Assembly: GCF_029952525.1 (NCBI RefSeq)
Contig: NZ_JASAOF010000009.1
Location: forward strand, 124,001-188,000
Length of the DNA stretch: 64,000 nt
DNA from: Saccharopolyspora ipomoeae
GTDB lineage: Bacteria > Actinomycetota > Actinomycetes > Mycobacteriales > Pseudonocardiaceae
Direction of reading: 5' to 3'
This document shows, piece by piece, positions 1 to 7,745 of the stretch; within the stretch, counting starts at the first letter, position 1, and every line of letters starts with the position of its first letter. The position numbers and the translations under genes were made by a program. The notes below the pieces were generated by a model that did not search any database, had not been told where the DNA came from, and saw nothing but the letters and a program-made list of their open reading frames with translations.

Positions 1-570
1 CTCTACGTGGGCAAGAACCTGCTCGCCGATGTCTACGCCCGGCAGGGGCTCGGTCTGCTCAACACCTCGCTGGAACGGCTGGCCGCCGACCTGACCGACC
101 TCGGTGCCCGCTCGGACACGATGCTGGCGGCGATGAGCGCCGGCATGGCCATCAACACCGCGGGAACCGCCGCGGCCCACGCCATCCAATCGCCAATCGG
201 AGCCCTCACCCACACCGCGCACGGCTTCGGCGTGGGCGCGCTCCTGCCCTACGTGATGCGCTACAACCTGCCCGCACGGGAACCGGAGTTCGCCGAGATC
301 GCCGACGTGCTCGGCGTCGGCACCGGCGCAGACCAGGTGGCTCGCGCCCGAGCCGCGATCGTCCGGGTCGAGGAGATCCTCGCCGCACTGGACGTGCCGC
401 TGAACCTCCGCGACCTCGGGCTGCGACCCGAGCACTTCGAGGTCGTAGCCGAACAGGCGATGAAGGCGACCCGGCTGACGGCGAACAACCCCCGCGAACT
501 CACCCACGACTCCGTCGTGGAGATCCTCAAGCGCGGCTACGCCGACGATCGAAGCTGGTGGGACCTGTGA
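1..570 (+). CDS. Iron-containing alcohol dehydrogenase, C-terminal part (cut by window edge)
   Basis: The frame is open from base 1, so the N-terminal nucleotide-binding half lies outside the window; 189 residues are visible. The visible part is the helical metal-binding half of the Fe-ADH/maleylacetate reductase family. A His-rich segment (HAIQSPIGALTHTAHG, about residues 60-75) carries the conserved metal-ligand histidines and is followed by the family's LPYVM motif. The enzyme should oxidise an alcohol or reduce a carbonyl with NAD(P), in the cytoplasm. Its stop lies 30 bases before the next gene, an SDR, so the two are probably one operon. The substrate cannot be told from this part. Confidence 0.85.
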   Translation, partial: LYVGKNLLADVYARQGLGLLNTSLERLAADLTDLGARSDTMLAAMSAGMAINTAGTAAAHAIQSPIGALTHTAHGFGVGALLPYVMRYNLPAREPEFAEIADVLGVGTGADQVARARAAIVRVEEILAALDVPLNLRDLGLRPEHFEVVAEQAMKATRLTANNPRELTHDSVVEILKRGYADDRSWWDL

Positions 571-599
571 CAGCGCACGAGCACCAGGAGACGAGCAGC

Positions 600-1349
600 A
601 TGAACCCGCTCAACGGCAAGACCGCAGTAGTGACCGGCGCAGCCCAGGGCATCGGCGCGGCCGTGGCCCGCAAGCTCGCCGCGCAGGGCGCGCGTGTGAT
701 CATCGCCGACGTCCAGGCCGACGCGGCCCGGGAACGCGCATCGGAACTCGCGTCGGTGACGGGCATGGAGGTCACCGCCGAGCCGCTCGACGTCACCGAC
801 TCCCGGGCGGTCAGCGGCCTGGCTGAGAAGTCCGGTCCGGTCGACATCGTGATCAACAATGCCGGGATCGCGACCAACGCCCCGACACTCGACATGACTG
901 ACGAAGCGTGGCAGCGCACTCTGGACATCAACCTCACCGGCACTTTCCTGATGTGCCGCGAGTTCGGCCGGACGATGCGAGGACGTGGTGGCGCCATCGT
1001 CAACATCTCGTCCATCGCCGGGTTCAAGGCCACCAGGCCGGAGGTGCACGTCGGCTACGACGCGACCAAGGCCGCCATCATCGGCCTGACCAGAACCCTG
1101 GCCGCCGAATGGGCGGGCGAGGGGATCCGGGTCAACGCGGTGGCCCCGGGTTACGCCAACACCGACATCCTCAAGGCGGTGGGCGCCGAGAACCCGGAGA
1201 CCCTCGCGCAGTGGAAGTCCCAGGTGCCGCAGGGCAGGCTCATGGAACCCACCGAGATCGCCGAGGTCGTCGCCTTCCTGGCCGCACCGTCGTCCAGCGC
1301 GGTGACCGGCCACGTCCTGGTCGCCGACGGAGGCTACACGGCCTGGTGA
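600..1349 (+). CDS. SDR-family NAD(P)-dependent oxidoreductase
   Basis: This is a 249-residue classical short-chain dehydrogenase. It has the N-terminal cofactor motif TGAAQGIG (residues about 11-18), the NNAG motif near residue 85, the catalytic Ser in NISSIAG and the Y-x-x-x-K pair in YDATK. An in-frame GTG exists 42 bases upstream, but the ATG at 600 is preceded by an AGGAG box about 10 bases away and matches the usual family N-terminus. It follows the partial iron alcohol dehydrogenase in the same direction. A polyol or hydroxy-acid substrate is plausible but not shown by the sequence. Confidence 0.88.
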   Translation: MNPLNGKTAVVTGAAQGIGAAVARKLAAQGARVIIADVQADAARERASELASVTGMEVTAEPLDVTDSRAVSGLAEKSGPVDIVINNAGIATNAPTLDMTDEAWQRTLDINLTGTFLMCREFGRTMRGRGGAIVNISSIAGFKATRPEVHVGYDATKAAIIGLTRTLAAEWAGEGIRVNAVAPGYANTDILKAVGAENPETLAQWKSQVPQGRLMEPTEIAEVVAFLAAPSSSAVTGHVLVADGGYTAW

Positions 1350-1367
1350 CGCCTGGACCCCGGAACA

Positions 1368-1404
1368 GCCGGGTCACGTCACCTGTCCGGTAACGTGACC
1401 CGGC
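1368..1404. terminator. Bidirectional hairpin between convergent genes
   Basis: A perfect 12-bp inverted repeat (GCCGGGTCACGT and its complement, 1368-1379 and 1393-1404) sits between the end of the SDR gene and the end of rpiB, which converge. There is no T-tract, as is common for high-GC actinomycete terminators. Confidence 0.7.
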
Positions 1405-1458
1405 ACGATGCGGTCCGAGTGGTACGGACATCAGTTCGTTGTGGCTGCGCCGGGGCGT

Positions 1459-1950
1459 TCACACCGACTCGTTGGAGCCGTCGCCCTCGGCGAGGAGTTC
1501 CCTCGCTGCAGCCTGTTCCATGTCGCGCAGCTTCCTGACGCGGCGTCGGGTGTCCGCGTCGTCGTCGAAGCGGGCGTTGAGGAAAGCGATGAGGGCTTCG
1601 CGGGCGGTGGCCGGCCCGATCAACCACGCTCCCATCGCGATCGTGTTGGTGTCGTCGTGTTCTACCCCCTGGTGCGCCGAGAACACGTCATGCCCCAGCC
1701 CGGGGCTGATCCCGGGGATCTTGTTGGCGGCGATGACGGCACCGACCCCGGTGCCGCAGAGCAGAACCGCTCGATCGGCCTCTCCGGTGCGAACGAGCTC
1801 GCACGTGGCCCTGGTGATGTCGGGGAAGTCGACGGGCGAGTCGTCGGGCGTGCCGCGGTCGGCGATCGTGTGGCCGAGTTCGCGGAGCACGTCGATGACG
1901 TGGCCCCTGAGCGCGACACCGGCGTGGTCATTTCCGAGGGCGATCTTCAC
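1459..1950 (-). CDS. rpiB: RpiB/LacAB-family sugar-phosphate isomerase
   Basis: The protein has 163 residues, the normal length for RpiB. The N-terminus KIALGNDHAG is the family's phosphate/substrate loop, and LLCGTGVG contains the conserved catalytic Cys of RpiB-type aldose-ketose isomerases. The start is a GTG at 1950 with GGAGG about 9 bases upstream; the frame is open further 5' but that part is not family-like. In catabolic clusters these paralogues often act on C4-C6 sugar phosphates (erythrulose, ribose or allose phosphates) rather than serving the housekeeping role. A hairpin separates it from a broken gene upstream on the same strand, so its original operon has been disturbed. Confidence 0.88.
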   Translation of the reverse strand: MKIALGNDHAGVALRGHVIDVLRELGHTIADRGTPDDSPVDFPDITRATCELVRTGEADRAVLLCGTGVGAVIAANKIPGISPGLGHDVFSAHQGVEHDDTNTIAMGAWLIGPATAREALIAFLNARFDDDADTRRRVRKLRDMEQAAARELLAEGDGSNESV

Positions 1951-2025
1951 GGTGGACTTCCTCCAGAACGGGGGCGGGCACTTCCGTTGAGGTGAGATGG
2001 CGGAGACGCTGCGCAACGGGGGAGC

Positions 2026-2054
2026 GGCCCGGCGGGGGAGGAACCCGCCGGGCC
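2026..2054 (-). terminator. GC-rich hairpin downstream of a broken gene
   Basis: An 11-bp perfect stem (GGCCCGGCGGG, 2026-2036, with its complement at 2044-2054) and a 7-base loop. It lies just 3' of the stop at 2064-2066 of the minus-strand gene fragment and 5' of rpiB. It probably terminated the fragment's transcript. Confidence 0.6.
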
Positions 2055-2063
2055 GGTCGCCGT

Positions 2064-2240
2064 TCAGGTTGTCTTGCGGTCGAGCATCGCCGCCATCTTC
2101 TCCGCGTTCATCGCGTAGGGGTGGGGGTCGACGTCGAACGCGGACTCGCAGCTCTCATCCCGCTCGATGCCCAACCGGTCGAACAACAGGCCACGAGCGA
2201 TCTTGTCGTTCTCCGACTCCTGGATGGCGTAGGTGAGGCC
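2064..2240 (-). pseudogene. 3' remnant of an unrecognised gene, joined to an antisense gene
   Basis: Reading the minus strand, about 58 codons end in a TGA at 2064-2066. The encoded peptide is protein-like (it contains AIQESENDKIARGLLFDRLG and ends in MLDRKTT) and has a hairpin just beyond its stop. No upstream part is recognisable, because from about 2235 the DNA encodes the opposite-strand iron alcohol dehydrogenase. I do not recognise the family. It looks like the tail of a gene whose 5' part was lost by rearrangement; it may have been co-transcribed with rpiB. Confidence 0.5.
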
Positions 2241-3447
2241 GCCCGCGGAGGTGCTGTTCGGGAACGGTTCCCGCGCGGCGCTGCCGCGAGTGCTGGCCGA
2301 TCGGGGAACACGGGTCTTCGTGTGCTCGGATCCGGTGATCGCCGAGACCGATCATTTCGCGCGATTCCTCGATGCCGCGCGCGAGCGCGGTCTCCACGTC
2401 ACCGCGTACTCGGACGTGCAACCGGAGCTGCCCTTGGCGGGCGTGGCCCGCGCTACCGACGCCGCCCGCAGGTGCGAACCCGACGTCGTGGTCGGATACG
2501 GCGGTGGCAGCACCGTGGACCTTGCCAAGTTGCTGGCGATCACGCTGGTGACCGACGATCCGCTGTCGAGCTTCTACGGCGAGAACCTGGTACCGGCGGG
2601 AGTGCTGCCGGTGGTGGCGGTCCCGACCACCGCCGGGACGGGTTCCGAGGCCACCCCGGTGGCGGTGGTGTCGGATCCGTCGCGCGCGCTGAAGGTCGGG
2701 ATCTCGAGTCCGCGCCTGGTCCCGGTCGCCGCGGTCGTCGACCCCGAGCTGACCCATACCTGCCCGGCGACGGTCACGGCTTTCTCCGGCATCGATGCGC
2801 TGACCCATGCGATCGAATCCGCATCAGCCCGTCGGCAGGACGTGGACCTCACCGGCGAGCTCCCGGTGTTTGTCGGCGCCAACGCGCTGAGCAGCGTTCT
2901 TGCTCGCCAGGCCGCCGCGGCGATCGCCCCGAACCTGGCCGTCGCCGTTCGCGAACCGAGCAACGGAGCGGCGCGAGCGAACCTGGCGTACGGGAGCCTG
3001 CTCGCCGGGATGGCCTTCGGCTCCGGCGGCACCCACCTCTCGCACGCGTTGCAGTACCCGATCGGCGACGTGACCCGCACTCCTCACGGACTGGGGGTGG
3101 GACTTCTGCTGCCCTACGTCATGGAGTCCTGCCTCCCGTCGTCGACACCCGTGCTGGCCGACCTCGCCAAGGTGATGGGCGCGTGCGACGCCGGTGCGGA
3201 CGACGACGTAGCGGCGGTCTCGGGGATCCGGGCCGTGGTCGAGTTGCGCGCGGCGATCGGGGTCCCGCACACCCTCGCCGACATCGGGGTCGCACGAAGC
3301 GACCTCGGGCGCATCGGGGAGCTGGCGGCCGGGGTCGGCCGACTCCTGAACAACGCACCGGCAGCGGATCCGCGAGCGCTGATCGAACCGGTTCCGAGCT
3401 GCGCCTGGAGCGGCCGCAGCGACACCTTTGCCCACGCCCGAACCTGA
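2233..3447 (+). CDS. Iron-containing alcohol dehydrogenase / maleylacetate reductase-like
   Basis: 404 residues. It contains GGGSTVDLAK (NAD-binding), PTTAGTGSEATP, a metal-site segment GIDALTHAIE and a later HALQYPIGD...PHGLGVG with further ligand histidines. The C-terminal half is typical of the family. The only possible start is a GTG at 2233, immediately after an in-frame TAG and without a good ribosome site. The usual first 5-10 residues before VLFGNGS appear to be missing. The start overlaps a minus-strand gene remnant, so the 5' end was probably formed by a rearrangement and expression is uncertain. The next gene is a succinate-semialdehyde-type dehydrogenase, so a 4-hydroxybutyrate-like substrate is possible. 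Confidence 0.75.
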   Translation: MRPPAEVLFGNGSRAALPRVLADRGTRVFVCSDPVIAETDHFARFLDAARERGLHVTAYSDVQPELPLAGVARATDAARRCEPDVVVGYGGGSTVDLAKLLAITLVTDDPLSSFYGENLVPAGVLPVVAVPTTAGTGSEATPVAVVSDPSRALKVGISSPRLVPVAAVVDPELTHTCPATVTAFSGIDALTHAIESASARRQDVDLTGELPVFVGANALSSVLARQAAAAIAPNLAVAVREPSNGAARANLAYGSLLAGMAFGSGGTHLSHALQYPIGDVTRTPHGLGVGLLLPYVMESCLPSSTPVLADLAKVMGACDAGADDDVAAVSGIRAVVELRAAIGVPHTLADIGVARSDLGRIGELAAGVGRLLNNAPAADPRALIEPVPSCAWSGRSDTFAHART

Positions 3448-3457
3448 GGAGCTCGAC

Positions 3458-4933
3458 GTGACGATCCAGACCCACCACGGCGAAGCGCTCGCCCCACTAC
3501 CCGATGTCCTGCACACCGAGCTGTTCATCGCCGGAAAGTGGCGCGGCGGGACAGCGGCCCACCGCATCCGAGTGCACGATCCCGCGACCGGGGAGGCGAT
3601 CACCGAGATCGCCGGTGCCGAGACGTCCGACTGCCTCGATGCGGTGGAGGCCGCCGCAGCAGCCGGCGCGTCGTGGGCCGGGAAGGCGCCTCGCGCCCGG
3701 GCGGAGGTCCTGCGACGGGCCTGGGAGATCATGCGGGCCGAACGCGCCCAGCTCGCGGCTCTGATCAGCGCCGAGAACGGCAAGGCGACCTCGGACGCGC
3801 TGGCTGAAATCGACTACGCCGCTGAGTTCTTCCGCTGGTACGCCGAAGAGGCAGTTCGCATCACCGGCGACTTCCGGCTCGCGCCCGGGGGCGACAAGCG
3901 CATCGTGGTCAGCCCCGAGCCGGTGGGGGTGTGCGTGCTGATCACCCCGTGGAATTTCCCCGCCGCGATGGCCACCCGGAAGATCGGACCGGCCCTGGCC
4001 GCCGGGTGCACGGTCGTGCTGAAACCGGCGACCGAAACTCCGCTGACGGCGGCCGCGATCGTCGACGTGCTGGATCGTGCGGGTGTGCCTGCGGGCGTGG
4101 TCAACTTCGTGACCCCGCACCGGACGGGCGAATCGGTCAGCGCGATGCTGCACCACCCCGCGGTCCGCAAGCTCTCGTTCACGGGATCGACCGAGGTCGG
4201 GCGACTCCTGCTGCGCCAGACCGCCGACGCGGTGGTCAGCACGTCGATGGAGCTCGGCGGCAACGCTCCACTGGTGGTCCTCGAAGGAGCGGACCTCGCG
4301 CTCGCGGTGCAGGGCGTGGTGCTGGCGAAGTTGCGCAACGGGGGAGCGGCGTGCACAGCGGCGAACCGCCTCTACGTGCACCGATCCGTCGCGGAGGAGT
4401 TCTGCCGACGGCTCGCCGATGAGATGGCGAAGCTGACGACCGGGCCGGGACGGATCGAGTCCAGCTCGCTCGGCGCCCTCGTGTCCGAGGTGGAGCGCGA
4501 CAAGGTCGCGGCCCTCGTGGATGGTGCGGTTGCCGAAGGCGCTCGGGTGGTCACCGGAGGCACCACACCGGACGGGCCCGGGGCGTTCTACCCACCGACG
4601 GTGCTCGCTGATGTGCGCCCGGATTCGTCGATCATCCGGCACGAGATCTTCGGCCCGGTGGCGCCGATCGTGGTGTTCGACACCGAGGACGAGGCGGTTG
4701 AGTGCAGCAACGACACCGAGATGGGGATCGCCGCCTACGTTTTCGGTGATCTCGCGGCGGCGATGCGCGTGGCGCACCGGTTGCAGACCGGGATGGTCGC
4801 GATCAACCGCGGGGTGCTGAGCGATCCCGCGGCCCCGTTCGGCGGCGTCAAGCAGAGCGGTCTGGGGCGCGAAGGAAGTTTCGAGGGGATTTCGGAGTAC
4901 CTGGAGACGAAGTACATCGCTGTCGACATGTGA
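3458..4933 (+). CDS. NAD(P)-dependent succinate-semialdehyde-type aldehyde dehydrogenase
   Basis: 491 residues, ALDH superfamily. Visible motifs are the cofactor-site TPWNFP, the FTGSTEVG loop, the general-base Glu in MELGGNAP and the catalytic Cys in GGAACTAANR, then EIFGPV and the C-terminal PFGGVKQSGLGREG. The overall pattern resembles GabD-type enzymes, which oxidise succinate semialdehyde to succinate, though related semialdehydes are possible. The GTG at 3458 is chosen because GAGGAG lies 8 bases upstream and family similarity begins soon after. It starts 10 bases after the iron alcohol dehydrogenase stop, so an alcohol-to-acid two-step oxidation is likely. Confidence 0.85.
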   Translation: MTIQTHHGEALAPLPDVLHTELFIAGKWRGGTAAHRIRVHDPATGEAITEIAGAETSDCLDAVEAAAAAGASWAGKAPRARAEVLRRAWEIMRAERAQLAALISAENGKATSDALAEIDYAAEFFRWYAEEAVRITGDFRLAPGGDKRIVVSPEPVGVCVLITPWNFPAAMATRKIGPALAAGCTVVLKPATETPLTAAAIVDVLDRAGVPAGVVNFVTPHRTGESVSAMLHHPAVRKLSFTGSTEVGRLLLRQTADAVVSTSMELGGNAPLVVLEGADLALAVQGVVLAKLRNGGAACTAANRLYVHRSVAEEFCRRLADEMAKLTTGPGRIESSSLGALVSEVERDKVAALVDGAVAEGARVVTGGTTPDGPGAFYPPTVLADVRPDSSIIRHEIFGPVAPIVVFDTEDEAVECSNDTEMGIAAYVFGDLAAAMRVAHRLQTGMVAINRGVLSDPAAPFGGVKQSGLGREGSFEGISEYLETKYIAVDM

Positions 4934-5091
4934 TTCCGCTGGAAAGAACGGGTTTTCGAGAACTCAAATCCCAGCGGATCACCGCAAGAAACGCACTTCC
5001 GAACTCGCCCGACGCGTGAAACCGGGTCGTCGGCCGAGTGGCGACGTGCGCTGATCAAACAACCCGATTCGCAGGAGAGAAGAGGCGCAAC

Positions 5092-6526
5092 GTGGCGTTC
5101 AATCCTTCCTCGTCGCCGGAGAAGGCGGACGAAGACATGCGAAAGACAGTCCGGCGCAAGATCGCGTGGCGGCTGATCCCGCTTCTCGCGCCCGCGTACT
5201 TCCTGGCCAGTCTCGAACGGGCCAACCTGGGCATCGCCTCCTTGAGCATGAACGAGTCGCTCGGCCTGAGCTCGGCGACCTTCGGCCTGGCCGCAGGCAT
5301 GTTCTTCATCGGGTACTTCCTGTTCGAAGTGCCCAGCAACCTCGCGATGGCCCGCTTCGGTGCGCGCAAGTGGCTCGCTCGCATCGCGGTGACCTGGGGT
5401 GTGGCGGCGACGCTGACCGCGGCGGTGCAGGGCGAGGTCAGCCTGTACGTGATGCGCATCCTGCTCGGAATCGCCGAGGCCGGGTTGTTCCCCGGGGTGG
5501 TGTTCTACTTCATGCTGTGGTTCCCCGCCCGGGACCGCGCGAAGATGCTCTCCCTGTTCGTCCTGGGAGCCACGCTCGCGAACATGGTCGGTCCACCGCT
5601 GTCGGGGGCGATCCTGGAGCTGTGGCCGAGCGGACTCCTGGGGCTTGAAGATTGGCGTGCGCTGTTCATCATCGAGGGCCTTCCTTCGATCGTCGTCGGA
5701 CTGCTGATCTTCACCGTGCTCGTCGACACCCCCGACAAGACCCGCTGGCTCACGGCGGAGGAGAAGAACTGGCTCGCCGGCGAGGTCGATGATCGGCGGC
5801 GACGCGTTCGACCTCGCCGTGGTCGTGCCGAGTGCCCAAGGTGCTCGCGTACTGAACTGGTGGAAGCGGGTTTCGCGGGGCAGAAGTGGTTCTTCGCGGA
5901 CGGACCTGGCCAGGGGGAGGAGGAGCTTGCTCGCAACGTCGAGCTGGCCGCACGAGCGCGCGAGGGAGCGGGCCCGCGCGCCCAGCTGATGTTCGACGCG
6001 TTCATGGGCTGGGACCTGGCCCATGCGACGGCGTGGTGCCGGGAAGCCGAGCAGTTCCGCCCCACGTGGTTGGAGGAGCCCTTCGCACCCGCCGCGGTCG
6101 CCGCGTACGCCCAGCTACGCGGCCTAACGACCGTTCCGCTGGCGGCGGGCGAACATCTCTACGACCGCTTCGACCTGCTGCCCTTCCTGCAAGGGGCCTG
6201 CTCACGGCGCTGCAAGTGGACCCCGAGTGGTGCGGCGGGGTGACGGATCTCGTCCGGATGTGCGCCCTCGCGGAGCCGTACGGCGTGGCGGTCGTCCCGC
6301 ACGGGCACGGATTGCACGCGGCCCTGCACGTGGTTGCCGCGCAGTCGCCCGCGGTGTGTCCGCGACTGGAGTACCTGTACCACCACATGCCGGAACGCCA
6401 CCACTTCGAGATCGATCCCCCGCGCCCAAGGGAGGCGAGTTCAGGCTTCCCGCAGCCCCCGGGTTCGGCATCGAATTCAACACCGATCGGATCCAGTCGA
6501 GCACCGACGTGGTGAACATCGGATGA
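5092..6526 (+). pseudogene. Chimeric remnant: N-half of an MFS transporter joined to C-half of an enolase-superfamily dehydratase
   Basis: Starting at the GTG at 5092 (AGGAGA upstream), about 230 codons encode the first six membrane spans and part of the central loop of an MFS transporter of the anion:cation symporter type (ANLGIAS, IGYFLFEVPSN). After about 5785 the same frame changes into the barrel of a mandelate racemase/rhamnonate-dehydratase-like enzyme (GQKWFF, LMFDAFMGWD, LEEP, AAGEH). The enzyme part shifts frame near 6195 (continuing QVDPEWCGGVTD...VVPHGHG) and again near 6425 (ending GFGIEF...). An internal deletion seems to have fused a transporter gene to its downstream enzyme gene, followed by two frameshifts. 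Neither half should work. Confidence 0.85.
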
Positions 6527-6529
6527 GGA

Positions 6530-6578
6530 GGCGCGGAACCGGCCTCGCACCCGGAAGGCTCGGGGCCGGTTCCGCGCC
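6530..6578 (+). terminator. Strong hairpin after the chimeric pseudogene
   Basis: A perfect 15-bp stem (6530-6544 pairs with 6564-6578; arm GGCGCGGAACCGGCC) lies immediately after the stop of the broken enolase gene. It was probably the terminator of the original transporter-dehydratase operon. Confidence 0.75.
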
Positions 6579-6727
6579 GTCCGAACTCGCGCGGGACGTC
6601 AGCACGGTGCAGGGAGTGGGGACCGCACATCTGGACGGTCCCCCACGTGAGGTGTGCGCGACACAGCCCTCGTACTACCACTGATCTCGTGACGTGCAAA
6701 AACTTCGGCGCGGGAGTGTGCTGGAGC

Positions 6728-7187
6728 TCAAAGAGCGTGTGCATCGACGTCCGTGCGCGGGGTTGGTGTGGCGAGTGCTTCGAGGCTTGGGGTGGATTGT
6801 GGAGCGCAGGACGTTCGCGTGATCGTGTTGAGGGATGTTTGCCATCGTTGTTGGAGTGCGTTGAGGAGTTGGGTTTCGACTTCTTGGGCGGCGTGGGAGT
6901 AGATGTGTTCGATTTTGTCGGGGAGGACGTGGCCCATGCGGCGGGCTTGGGCGATTTGGGGGATGGCGTCGGCGATGAGCCAGGTTTTGTGGCTGTGGCG
7001 GAGTCCGTGGAAGGTGAGTCCGGGGACGACGGGTTGGAGGTGCATGCGGGGGATGGGGTGGTGGAGGGTGCCGTCGGTGGCGGGGCGCATGGCGCGGTGG
7101 GCGTAGTTGCTGCGGCGGAGGGGCTGGGGTGGGTGGTGGGCATCGTTGGCGGGCTGACTGCTTTGTTTTTGTGATTGTTTCAGTGGT
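6728..7187 (-). pseudogene. Tyrosine recombinase (integrase), C-terminal remnant
   Basis: The open stretch on the minus strand encodes the catalytic C-terminal part of a tyrosine recombinase of the actinomycete integrative-element type. It shows the H-x-L-R-H box (FHGLRHSHKTWL), the conserved ARRMGH segment and a downstream IYSH with the likely nucleophile Tyr. There is a stop upstream at about 7188 and no initiation codon or N-terminal/core-binding domain, so the gene has lost its 5' part. It lies about 140 bases from a tRNA-derived att-like sequence, the usual arrangement for such integrases. Confidence 0.8.
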
Positions 7188-7325
7188 TACTGAATTTGAT
7201 GTCGGATTGCTGTCTTCCTGGTCGGCTACTGGGGGAGGGGGAGAGGTCGGATCGCTCGGTTTGCTTGCGGGTCTGGAGCAGGAGTGAAACTGGAGCGCGC
7301 TTCTGTCTGTCTCTTGTGGACGGCG

Positions 7326-7368
7326 CTGGGGGTCAAGGGGTCGTGGGTTCGAATCCCGCCGTCCCGAC
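7326..7368 (+). repeat. tRNA-Pro (GGG) 3'-half fragment: att site scar
   Basis: These 43 bases read as the 3' part of a tRNA: CTGGGGGTCAAG (anticodon loop with GGG and 3' stem), then a T-arm with GGTTCGAATCCC, then an acceptor 3' strand ending GTCCCGAC. The preceding bases do not form the matching D-arm or 5' acceptor strand, so no functional tRNA is present. Elements that integrate into tRNA genes leave such a copy at one end (attL/attR). The neighbouring integrase remnant supports this reading. Confidence 0.75.
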
Positions 7369-7379
7369 GGCTGTGACCA

Positions 7380-7405
7380 GCGGGTTTACTGATAGGTGAA
7401 CCCGC
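7380..7405 (+). terminator. Hairpin downstream of the tRNA fragment
   Basis: A 7-bp stem GCGGGTT/AACCCGC (7380-7386 and 7399-7405), followed shortly by a T-rich stretch (CCGTTTTG). It resembles the terminator that follows a tRNA gene and was probably carried along with the tRNA 3' end. Confidence 0.5.
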
Positions 7406-7745
7406 GGGTTCCGTTTTGTGGGGTGTTGTGGTCGCATCTGGATGCCGCCGCCGTGGCACGGTAACCGCTTCAGCAGTGCAACCACACCGCACCCGCCGAA
7501 ACCTCACTGATCCGCTCGGGTAGCTCGTAGAGGTGGCCTGGCAGCGCTCAGTTGTATTCAGAGGGACGCGCTTTCACCACAGCAGGCTGGCGGCACACGG
7601 CTCGTTCTCCCTTGCGGCGCTAGCCTGGTAATGGGCGGAACGGTCACGCGGTCGATGTGCAGCCGGCTCTTGGCTCGGCGGCCTTGTTCGGCGTGACGTG
7701 GGCGGGGTGCGCTCGCGGCACGCGGCTTCGGGGGTGACGGTGGAC

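Noticed and set aside
1992-3461. Long Arg/Gly-rich plus-strand frame over the iron alcohol dehydrogenase
   Set aside because: Its composition is typical of a shifted frame in high-GC DNA. The dehydrogenase frame carries all family motifs.
5092-6243. A genuine transporter-enzyme fusion protein
   Set aside because: Both halves are incomplete: six spans and the first enolase domain are missing, and the enzyme part is frameshifted twice. A deletion is the simpler explanation.
7326-7368. An intact tRNA-Pro gene
   Set aside because: The bases upstream of the anticodon loop do not form the 5' acceptor, D-arm or anticodon 5' stem. Only the 3' half is present.
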